Source of the DNA: Hyparrhenia diplandra
Lineage: Eukaryota; Streptophyta; Magnoliopsida; Poales; Poaceae
Reading direction: 5' to 3'
DNA: 64,000 nucleotides
Assembly (NCBI GenBank): GCA_015847255.1
Contig: JADLZK010007175.1
Coordinates: forward strand, 1-64,000
Shown: positions 34,214 to 43,259 of the stretch, in pieces
How the letters are laid out: each line of letters opens with the position of its first letter
Position numbering within the stretch: position 1 is the stretch's first letter
Translations under genes and position numbers: made by a program
Notes under the pieces: model-generated
What the model saw: only the letters and a program-made list of their open reading frames with translations
Databases searched by the model: none
Told to the model about the DNA's origin: nothing

Positions 34214-36947
34214 CGTAAATTTAGTATTTTTTTTTTTGAGAACACGCCTCGGCGTTTTTTCATTAAGAAGAAAGAAGTTTTAAGACATGAGCGAGGGGCG
34301 GCAAGCTTGATTCACGAAGCCCACCCAACAACAACTGGCGCGCGCGGTTGTGATTACAAAAAAAACTAAAACAACTGAGCGGCGGGCATGCCACAAACCT
34401 ACACCTCGTCCTCCAGCCCTGAGATGACTAGATCCATAGCTGAGAGGTCGAACTGCTTACCAACAAAAGTCTGAACACGCCTCTTCTTCCGCTCGGACCA
34501 AGGCGGCGCGTGTGGAAGCGACCTTGAATTGGCTTGCAGCTCTCGGTGGGAACATCCTCTTGGACGCGAAGCCTAGCTTCTTCAACAACACGTTGTGGGC
34601 CTGCCTGGTGGCGTTGTCCGCCCGCGGTTTTGGCAGCAATGCGGCCCACTGCGCGCGCGTTAGCGGCGTCCTGGAGCGGCGTAGCTGCGGCGTCGCGAGG
34701 GCGGGGTCTGCAGAGGAAGGCAAATCGCTGCCTCTAACCGCTCACGAACCAGAAACAACATCACCATCAGCAACGACAGCCCCCCAAGCATCGTCTGAGG
34801 TGCCGGTTGAAGGACGGGTGGCGAGGCGACGACCTCAGGCACCATCGAATTCTCAGCAACCCCAGCATCTAGGACAGGGAGCGGCTGCTCGAAGGACGGC
34901 AGCTCAGAGGGGCTCAATCACCGCAACCGACACAGCATGCGGAGGTCGAGCTGAGAGCCTCACAACGAGGGCAGTGAGTTCCTCCAGCATAGGGTCAACC
35001 CACGCCGAAGGCCTTCCCGAACACACGGGCTCCGACACAGAGGGTCCTGCACCAGGCAGCAGAGCAACCTCAGAGGCAGAGCACGTGGGGTTGTCATCGC
35101 GGACCACCAGCGCGTCAACCTCTGTACCAGAGACGGCGCATGCCGTCTACGCCACCTCCTGCGTCGACGTCGGCATGAAGCATCGCCCACCACGGCGGGA
35201 GGGGACGTGAACCGGCTGCCTGGTGGTCGCCAAAACGGCACCAGACGGACCCGGCGTAACGGTCGTCGCCGACTTCACAACACGCCGCAGCCGCTTGCAG
35301 TCCCTCGCAATGTGGTTGAACTTGTGGCAGCGCAAGCATCGCTGTGGCAGGCGGCAGGTTGCCACCCGATGCGAGTGGGAAAAGGCAGTTAAAGCATCGA
35401 CCCAGAAGTTCCACGGGGATCCTCCTGGTGAGCTGAAACTGCTCCGTCCACGACGAGGCACCGGGCGATGCAACGCTTGACGGTGTAGGATCTCCCTCCA
35501 CCCGTCGGCGCTGGGGGCGAGACCCGTCCCGACGGCCAAGGCGCTGGAGGCGGGGATGCGACCCTCGGTCGGACGCGCAGGCATGCCGAGAACCAACTGT
35601 GCACGCGGCCGGCCTCGCCCCCGCCGCCTTCTCCCCGAACCGTGTGGGGCAGCCACCACCGCGCTATGTCCCTCCCGCAGCGCCCACCGCGTGATGGGGG
35701 ACACAGCGGCCGGCATAGCCGGGCGACAAGCAGCCTCAAGGTAGGAGATGGGGTGGGAGTCCTCCGACACGTCCCCATCTGCATCGGCCCAGCGGCGTTG
35801 CTTCGTGCGCCCGCCCAGGAAGGGTAGAACGGGGCTGCATCCGGCGACAGCGAGGGCGAGCAGGGACAAGCGCCTGGCCTGGAAAGCATGGCAGCAGCGT
35901 CGCAAGCTGCCGCCGAAGGGGGCGCGTCGTCGTCGAGCCACCGCAAACCCTTGGGTCTCCCAACAGAAGGGACGGGGGTGAGGGGTCGGAGCAGCGTCGG
36001 TGGCCGTAGACACTGAAGCATCCGTGGGTGAAGCGAAGGCGGCGACGCGGTCGGAGCAGAAGGACGCACGAGGAGCACATCCGCATCCACCGACGGCGAA
36101 ACCTCGCAACGATCCGGCCGAGCGGCAGCGCTACTGCTCCAGGCGAACACAGCAGGCGGTGACCGCGGACGGCAAGGCGACGTCGTGCCGCACAGACACC
36201 ACAGCCGCAACCACCGACGTCAGGCCGTGCACCGAGCCTGCCGAGCAGCGCTACGCGCTACTCAGGCGAACTCGGCGGCGGTGGCGTGCAGGACACCCGG
36301 CGGGCGGTGTCGACAGGCCGCAGGGCGTCGTCGTCCACAGCCACGAACTCACCCTCCTCAAGGTCCGGCGAGCGAGGTCGAGGTGGCCGCCCCAAGCAGC
36401 AGGGCGCACGTCGTCGACCTCACCTCGAAGCTGTCCACCACGGCCGAGGCGGCGTGGCGCGGCGCTGCTGGCAGCGTGGGAGGACGACCGCGGCGCAGGC
36501 GCACGGGAAGAGACGGCACCCGCGCCGGAACCGCCCAAGGCCGTCGTCGCCCGGCCGCCCGCGGCAGCGCGGCGCACAGCGAAGGAGCGGGCGTGGAGGG
36601 TGCCAGCGAGGGGAGAGGTGGCGGAGGGCCGCAGGCGCCGGGCTGGCAGCCATCGACGGCGACGGCGAGGGAGGACCCCGGAGGGACACCATGGACGACC
36701 TGGGGCGCAGGAAGCTGGAGCTCTAGGGAAGAGGCAGGAGAGGAGGAGGCTAGACCCACCAGGAGAGAGCTTGGGCGACGGTGGTGCTGGATCCGGGCTT
36801 GGATTTGGTGGGGATGGTGTGTTCTGGACGGATCTTGGGGGATTGGGAGGGAAGCGGCTCGAGGGGAGACGACAGGCGGGTCGCCTCCCAACGGACACAT
36901 CGAGTTGACTCCCTTGCCCAGTGTCCTCAGATACGTAAATTTAGTAT
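34214..36947 (-). mobile_element. Poly(A) retroposon with 14-bp TSD, CCHC protein type
   Basis: A 2.7 kb minus-strand insertion flanked by a perfect 14-base direct repeat, cgtaaatttagtat (34214-34227 and 36934-36947). The 3' end on the minus strand runs 'cttcttaatgaaaaaacgcc' to 'gttctc' and then a poly(A) run of about 12 that abuts the repeat, as in target-primed LINE insertion. The body is intronless and GC-rich. It encodes a zinc-knuckle protein with no reverse transcriptase, so it is a non-autonomous LINE derivative or a retrocopy. I favour the LINE derivative because the tail resembles grass LINE 3' ends. Confidence 0.87.
34430..36898 (-). pseudogene. CCHC zinc-knuckle protein of the retroposon (frameshifted)
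   Basis: The minus-strand protein is probably a nucleic-acid-binding ORF1-type product. A Pro/Ser/Ala-rich N-terminal part lies at 36250-36898. A central part is readable at 35147-36109 and ends in a perfect zinc knuckle C-X2-C-X4-H-X4-C, 'CLRCHKFNHIARDC' (35297-35338). Just before it 'SHRVATC' is in frame, but the first Cys pair of a second knuckle, 'GRCFNCL', is in another frame, so a frameshift sits near 35385. The C-terminal part at 34457-34723 contains 'AALLPKPRADNATRQAHNVL' followed by 'LKKLGF', a motif seen near the end of many grass proteins of this type. No RT domain is seen. Confidence 0.65.
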
Positions 36948-38017
36948 ATCACATATGTTTTTATTTTGTTGGTGGAACTTTGGCAACTCAAATTAGTAAT
37001 CGTTGCAGTTGCTCCTATATTTCTACATTGGAATAATTAATGGTTTAATTAGATTATTCTTCCCTCGACAGCGAGACACGTGGTGCCTCAAGAATCTCGG
37101 AATCTAGCGAGAAGTATTTCGGAGGTGCTATAGTGATGTAGGATATGTGCTATTGTCACGTGCTCCCTCTATCGAAAAGAATGCAATTATGGAAATTATG
37201 TTGTCAAATTGGCTTAAGATTTCTTTTGATAAAAAAAATGGCTTAAGTTTGGCCAGGTTTATACTAAATAGTATAAGCATTTATGTCTCCAAAGGAAGTC
37301 GTTATGAAAATATATTCTATAACAAATACAATGATATTTATTTTTGTCTCTATCGATCAACAAAACATGCAATTCTTGCATTTTGAGAAAGTCAAAAGTT
37401 TATTTCTGAATTGCGAGAATAGAATGTTTTGTTGAATAGAAAAGATAACAAGTGTTTGAACATATCAATAGTTAGCTATATAGATCTAAATGGGTTTTAA
37501 TTAAAAAATATTTTTTATGAACCGGTGAAGAATTGGCCACTACGTTAAAAAATAGAAGGTTTCAATTAGCTAAAAATTCTAAAATTTTTTGTATTGCCGT
37601 ATAATGGTGAGTTTCGGGCTTCTGTTAACCATTAAGGTTTTCCGGGGATCAACGGGTTTTGGTCTCGGGTTTTCAATTGTCACTCGGAATCGGTGTTTGG
37701 AGGAGTTTCGGATTTTAAGTTCGGGTTTCATGCTCTGATTTGAATCCGCCCCGTTGCCAGCCCATGTCGCCCCTCACGGATGGCCATGAGACGGGTGTGG
37801 CCCATGCAGGGGCCTTAGGCGTGTATGTTTGGTTCGCCCACGACAACCATTCCTGTTGGTTTCTATGAAACCGTGCATGTACTGCATAGCACGGCGCTTT
37901 CATCATATTTGCGTACATCATACATCGAAGCTGCATGGCGCTTTCAGATGTGTGCGCAAGGTCGATCAGCGACTCCACGCCTTACACGACCATGGCCTAA
38001 CATCATCAGTCGACCCA
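36948..38017. other. Intergenic with MITE remnant
   Basis: 37158-37440 begins 'gtgctccctctatcgaaaag' and contains 'catgcaattcttgcatttt' and 'gaaagtcaaaag', resembling a degraded Stowaway-type MITE. From 37500 to 38000 I see nothing recognisable, except that the last part is the upstream region of the ALMT gene. Confidence 0.45.
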
Positions 38018-38027
38018 CTATATATAC
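38018..38027 (+). promoter_or_regulatory. TATA box of ALMT gene
   Basis: ctatatatac lies about 180 bases before the ATG at 38200, in a sensible position for a 5' leader that starts near 38050. It is followed by 'catcagaacaagagcatcag', a typical plant leader composition. Confidence 0.6.
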
Positions 38028-38199
38028 GCGTGACTCGTCAGGATAGTTCAAAGTAAGCATCAGAACAAGAGCATCAGCCTAGCCAGCTGATGCATATATA
38101 TCTCCCTCCTCGATCTCCTACTGCACTCTGCCAGAACAGCAGCAGGTACGGTGCAACGGAACTAAAGCAAATTAAGACACAGGCCATCTTCCATACTCC

Positions 38200-39804
38200 A
38201 TGGAAATGGCCGCGGCGGCTGAAGGGGCCTGCTAGTGCCCGGGTGGCGGGTGACAGTGCCGGAGGGCGTCGGTGGCGGTGGAGCACGAGGCCTGCCGTGC
38301 CGCGCGGGCGTGGGCGTGGCTGGTCTCGTGCGTTCTCACGCTCAGGGACAGGGCGCTCGGGTTCGGCAGGCGTGTCTGGAGGATCGGCGCCGACGACCCC
38401 AGGAGGGCGGTGCACGGCCTCAAGGTCGGCCTCGCCCTCACGCTGGTCTCCGTGTTCTACTACTCCAGGCCCCTCTACAACGGCGTCGGCGGCGCGCCGG
38501 CGCCATGTGGGCTGTCTCACCGTCGTCGTCGTCTTCGAGTACACTGTCCGGTAAGTTCTGATCAGTTGCACGTCGACCACATGTCGCATCCCATGCCATG
38601 ACCGGAATAATGTTTGCTGCACTGCAAGCTAACGAACTGGTGGCTACTGGCTACGACATTTATATGCATGCAGGTGGCTGTGTGTACAAGGGGTTGAACC
38701 GAGCCTTGGCCACGGCCAGTGCCGGTGTGATTGCGCTTGGCGTGCATTGGATCGCCAGCAAGTCTGATGACGAGTTCAGCCGTTCATCAGAAGTGGTTCA
38801 GTTTTTTGTGCTTGGTACGTACCAAAGCGCGCAGTGTGTAAATTGTGCGAGTGTTCGTTGTTGCACGTATGAGAGTAACATAGCTGCGAAACCTGTTGCT
38901 GTACACTCACTCACAGCTGCGATGGCGACGTTCTCGCGCTTCATCCCGACGGTGAAGGCGCGGTTCGACTACGGCGTCACCATATTCATCCTGACCTACA
39001 GCCTGGTGGCGGTGTCGGGCTACCGCGTGGACGCGCTCGTGGTGATGGCGCAGCAGCGGGTGTGCACCATCGCCATCGGCGTCTCCGTAATGCGTCGCCA
39101 TCTGCGCGCTCATCTGCCGTGTGGGCCGGCCGGGAGCTGCACCGCGCCACCGTGCGCAACATGGACAAGCTCGCGGACGCCGTCGACCTGCGCGTCGAGG
39201 GCTACTTCGCCGCCGCCGCCGGGGAGGAGGAGGCGAAGAAGAGGCGGCGGCGGAGGGTACAAGTGCGTGCTCAACTCCAAGGCGTCCGAGGACTCGCAGG
39301 CCAACCTGGCGCGGTGGGAGCCCGCGCACGGCGGTTTCTCCTTCCGTCACCCGTACGGCCAATACAGGAACGTCGGTGTCGCCATGCGCCACTGCGCCCG
39401 CGTGGAGGCCCCTGCGCGGCTGCATCGCTCGGTGGAATCAGGCGCCCTGTCACGCTAGGCGGCACCTGACCGATGCGTGCACGCGGGTGGCGGCGCGGTG
39501 CGCGACGGCGCTCAGGGCGGCGTCGAGCTCCGTCGACACGATGACGACGTCGCGGGACCTGGACTTTGCCGTGGTGGAGATGAACGCCGCCGTGGAGGAG
39601 CTGCAGGCCGACCTCCAGGGCGCTCCCGTCCAGGCTGCTGCTTGCCGAGGGCAACGACGCCGATGGTAGGCGCCGCGCAGCTGTTCACGATCACCTCCTG
39701 CTGATAGGGTGTCTGTGAGGGGATCGGGCGTCGTGGACGCCGTCGACACGCTGGCGATCCTCGCCAACTTCGAGTCAGCAGGTGACGAAACGAAAAGCCC
39801 GTAG
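38200..39804 (+). pseudogene. ALMT: Aluminum-activated malate transporter (ALMT) family, frame-broken
   Basis: ALMTs are plasma- or vacuolar-membrane anion channels that pass malate. Exon 1 (38200-38550) reads 'WRVTVPEG', 'VEHEACRAARAWAWL', 'WRIGADDPRRAVHGLKVGLA', 'VSVFYYSRPLYNGVGG' and 'LTVVVVFEYTV'. Exon 2 (38674-38814) reads 'GGCVYKGLNRALATASAGV' then 'IASKSDDEF'. Exon 3 (38917-39804) reads 'ATFSRFIPTVKARFDYG', 'SGYRVDAL', 'VWAGRELHRATVRNMDKLAD', 'YKCVLNSKASEDSQANLARW', 'FRHPYGQY' and ends 'AVDTLAILANFESAGDE' before TAG. Introns have GT..AG borders and split FEYTV/GGCVYK. At least five one- or two-base frameshifts occur (about 38236, 38265, 38500, 39090, 39255, 39410). This is either a young pseudogene or a good gene with consensus errors. 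The length (about 480 codons) fits the family. Confidence 0.9.
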
Positions 39805-40442
39805 AGCCCGCGAAGAACGTGATCAAAGTCGGAAGGGAAGGGGGACAGATTGAAGACGCTTGGGCAGGCCTAAATCGGATTGCGTTGCGAGCAGCAGAAT
39901 TCAGTCCCCACTGGCCCGATCTGATGGGGTTTAGGGTTTCTCTTCCGTGATTGATCGATCAGGTCCTACACCCCTGGAAGCAATCCTCATGTTTCCAATG
40001 CATTCGAAGTTCAAATGGAACCTAACACACATGAAGTTTGATTGAGAGTAGTATGGTGTCATCCATCACGATTTCAGGGGTGATAGAGATCATCATTTCT
40101 CATTCCTTAAGCTTGCTTGTTTGTAAAGGATAAAGTGATGGTAGATCTACACATTTCTTATAAGATTGCTTTGTCAACAACCTAATCCTCAAAACCTAAC
40201 ATGGTGTAAAAAGGCTGCTTATTTGCATTGGGGATTGGGCAATAATCGGAAATGCTTGATAATTTTCTTAAAAGCTCTGGTGCACTGATCAGCACACCGG
40301 CCGCCATGAATAATGCCCCCCCAAATTAACGCTCTCTTGATATTATAAAATGTAATCATGTAGAGCACAATGTAAAAGGAAAAACCTTGCAGAGTCGGAT
40401 CTTTTCATCCCATAATTTATCAAGATTTGAGAGCTCCTTATC
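39805..40442. other. ALMT 3' flank, no gene
   Basis: The first 150 bases could be the ALMT 3' untranslated region. The rest is AT-rich with no recognised element. Confidence 0.45.
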
Positions 40443-41782
40443 ATAAATAAACTAGATATGGTTGAACCATGCATCACTGCCTGTAGGGGCGACCACAGGC
40501 GGCCCGCGCCGGCAACCACCCGGCCTTGCGCTCCCTCCCTCTCCTCCACGCTCCCCATCGCGGCCACCGCTCCTCGCGCGGCCAAAAGCGGGCCTCGGCC
40601 GCCCGTCGATGGCGCGCGTCCGTCGCGGCGGTGGCCCGCCGTCGGAGGAAACCTGGCGCCGTCACCGCGGATATTCCACGCGTCGGAGCTGTGCGAGTCT
40701 GCTGTCTGACTACATCTGGCGTTGCTTCGCGGACCTCTTCCGGCGGCCGCTGCGGATCGGCGGCCGGGACGCCTGGCCGGCAGCGCCGTGGCTTGGCCGG
40801 GCGGCGGGGCGGCGAGCCCGTAGCGTTGGTGTGTGCCGCCTGCCAGCGGTCCCGTCTGCGTCGGTTTGTATTTGCCGCCCATGCACAGTGCCGGGAGATC
40901 GGCAAAGTGCGGCGTGGGCGATGGCCGATCTGCATCTAGAAGATCGGCATCTGAAGGCGGCCGCCGGCGCGGCACCTGCGTATCCGGAGGCCGGACGTGC
41001 AGCGGTCCCCTAGCGCAACAAAGGGAGGATCAAGGGGGCTGATCTACAACTGCGGCCGCCGGGCAGCCGGTCCATCGACCACCAAGCCGCCGCCGGCGAG
41101 ATCCCAGCGGCCGGCGGGCCGTCTTCAAGAGGCCGTCCCGGCCGTCTCGAATCATGGTCGGACCTCGCGCCCGCCCGGCGCATATTCAATGTCGGCGGAA
41201 GCACCTCACGCCGCTCACGAGATAAGGCTGCGGTCGGGGTGCCCAAGGTGGAGGAGTCGAAGGAGAGGATGGGGGTCGGATCCAAAGGCGACTTCTGTCT
41301 TCGCCGACATGGCGGCGGCGGCGGCGTTGCTCACACATTCTAACTTGGGTGAGCAACGACCTCTCTTTCGCCAGGGGACAAGTGCTTCTCCAATGGCGAT
41401 CGTGGCGTCGTGATGTACCACGGCGACCCGTTATCACCGCAGTCGTCGGCATATCCATCGCCGGATCGATCCACATTACAGTTTTTTGGATCAGCGTGGG
41501 CGGTTTGCTAGGCTGCGGTGGGGATGTTTGGAAGGCGACATACCCGATTTGTCTTCTCGTCGGCGTTGAGGTGGGGTGTCCATGGATGTCAATTATTCGG
41601 CGCTATGGATGCGGTTGATCTTTAGTACACATATCTCCATGTACTAAAGTTTCTTTTTGTTCTTAGATTACGTAATAAGTTTGGGCGTGTGTGGTCGTCC
41701 TTGCGAGAGGCTTTGGCTGTGTGCGTTACGCGGAAGGTAGGAATGTAATCCGTTATTAAAAAAAATAAATAAACTAGATATG
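40443..41782 (+). mobile_element. Poly(A) retroposon with 18-bp TSD (deleted LINE)
   Basis: A 1.3 kb plus-strand insertion between two perfect copies of ataaataaactagatatg (40443-40460 and 41765-41782). The insert ends 'gtaatccgttatt' plus an A-run that merges with the right repeat. The 3' 150 bases ('gattacgtaataagtttggg' and 'ggctttggctgtgtgcgtt', separately) resemble grass LINE 3' untranslated ends. The 5' 900 bases are GC-rich like a LINE 5' leader; a frame of 183 codons at 40462-41013 matches nothing I know. No endonuclease or RT is present, so it is non-autonomous, perhaps a 5'-3' fusion of a LINE. Confidence 0.82.
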
Positions 41783-42530
41783 AAAGCTTACCAGATTCTC
41801 GGTATGCTTTTTAGATGGTTCGCGTTATTACAGCGGTGCGAAGCACTAGAACTCTCTCGCCGGACGAATCAATTCTTACTGAAAAGATTGTAAAGACCAC
41901 TGGCTTAGGCTTCATTGGTAGATGGCGTTGTTCTTATGAGTCACGCGATGGCGGGGCCACACACGAAAATCATAGGGACCCCGACCTCATCACCACACCT
42001 CAACACCCGGGTCGACGGAGCGGGAGGATGACCAAAATTGTTTGGTCGTAGGACAAATTTTGAAAAAAAAAAGTTTGGTTGGGCGACAAGCGAATGAAAG
42101 TGGAGCCGCCAAACTCTCTTGTGCTTAAGATAATAGAGGGTTGTTCTCACGATATGGCACATGGTGGGCGACGCCTTCGTAAGCTCCCTTTTTGATCACG
42201 TGCCCTCGTTAGCTCGTTAAATCTTAAGGTCATGGGATCGAGAGATGGAGACACACAAGAAATAACCTCGACAAATTATTATTAAATTTTTGATGCGGCA
42301 TGAGAGCAATAAAATTGAGGAGTCGGAAGTGGACAATGGACAATTATGTTCTCACTTTTTTTATGTGTTGGATTGAAATTTAGAATCTTTTGTTGAAAGG
42401 TAAAAAAATAAAACTATCCATCCATGTTTATTAAGATAGTTTGTGAGGGGCGTGTGAGCCACCCTTTTGAATCGACTAGGTGACATCTAAATGATCTGAA
42501 AAAAATTTAAAGAAAAGAAAAACTAAGAAA

Positions 42531-42590
42531 AGCCCAAGCCTAGAGCCCACCGAGCACAGAAAGCCCAAGCCTAGAGCCCACCGAGCACCC
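42531..42590. repeat. 29-bp tandem duplication
   Basis: 'gaaa(a)gcccaagcctagag' + 'cccaccgagcac' appears twice back to back (about 42531-42560 and 42561-42589). The copies are nearly identical. Confidence 0.85.
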
Positions 42591-42606
42591 ATTAAGTTGG
42601 ACCATT

Positions 42607-42661
42607 AAGTTATAACCTGCCGCTTGTTTCAAAAAAAAAAAAAAAAGTTATAACCTGCCGC
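42607..42661 (+). mobile_element. Tail-only retroposon insertion with 17-bp TSD
   Basis: aagttataacctgccgc occurs at 42607-42623 and again at 42645-42661. Between them is only ttgtttc plus a poly(A) run (the last two As shared with the repeat). The layout is that of a target-primed insertion truncated to its last seven bases and tail. It sits just upstream of the GCP6 leader. Confidence 0.72.
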
Positions 42662-43259
42662 CTCTCGCCCCCTCTCCGGCTCTCCGACGAGGCAACAACT
42701 GGTGGGCCGCCGCCGCCTTCCGCCGATGCTGCTCTATCAGGTGCCGCCTCTCTCTCTCTCTCTGCCCCTCCGTTGACATTTGCAGCCGGCACCTCTCCTC
42801 CGGTCCCTCCCCTGCCGCTTCCCGTCGCCTTCTTCCATGCGGCCCTTGCAGATCTCTCTCCACTCTATGCAGATCGAGAGCTGGCCCAGCCTGCTGCTGC
42901 CCCTCTCATCGCCAATTCTGCAGTTGGCCGGTGAGGAAGCTGCCATGGCCATGGGAGCCGATGGTGCGGAGATGGGATTTTGGTCGTGGCGATGGGGACG
43001 CCTAGGCGACGACTTGAAAACCATAATATCATACATGGGATCCCATCATACATATATCAAACATATACTCATTTTTTTTTTCTCAAATAATTGGGTATTC
43101 CTGGGAATACCCATGCATCCAACTGGATGCGCCCATGCTAGACATAGTGTATACCTAAGTGCACATCCAAAAAATTATAAATCGTCTTATAATTTATAAT
43201 GGAGGGAGTATTTTTGAATTAGGCCGCTGATAAGTGTGAGGATCATCTTTGTTGTGCAG
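42662..43259 (+). promoter_or_regulatory. GCP6 5' region: probable leader, exon 1 unclear, intron 1
   Basis: 42662-43010 is pyrimidine-rich with a (ct) microsatellite at 42750-42766, as in plant 5' leaders. A frame starts at ATG 42837. I could not find the expected GCP6 N-terminus with its D-P-W-L-P-P type motif. 43020-43259 is intron-like and ends gttgtgcag. It contains two short perfect hairpins (43093-43112 and 43115-43130) and ends near a 'tataatggagggagta' MITE end (about 43190-43210). Confidence 0.45.

Noticed and set aside
34512..35210. Plus-strand frame of 232 codons
   Set aside because: It lies opposite the retroposon's minus-strand C-terminal motif, is low in sequence complexity and has no known domain.
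36000..37036. Long plus-strand frames (about 280-300 codons) over the zinc-knuckle retroposon
   Set aside because: They are Arg/Gly/Ala-rich shadows of GC-rich sequence on the wrong strand of the retroposon and match no protein family. The minus strand carries the recognisable zinc knuckle.
38674..39458. Long frame at 38598-39458 as an independent protein start
   Set aside because: It begins inside the first ALMT intron and runs through exon 2, the second intron and exon 3. The splice borders and family similarity show it is part of ALMT.
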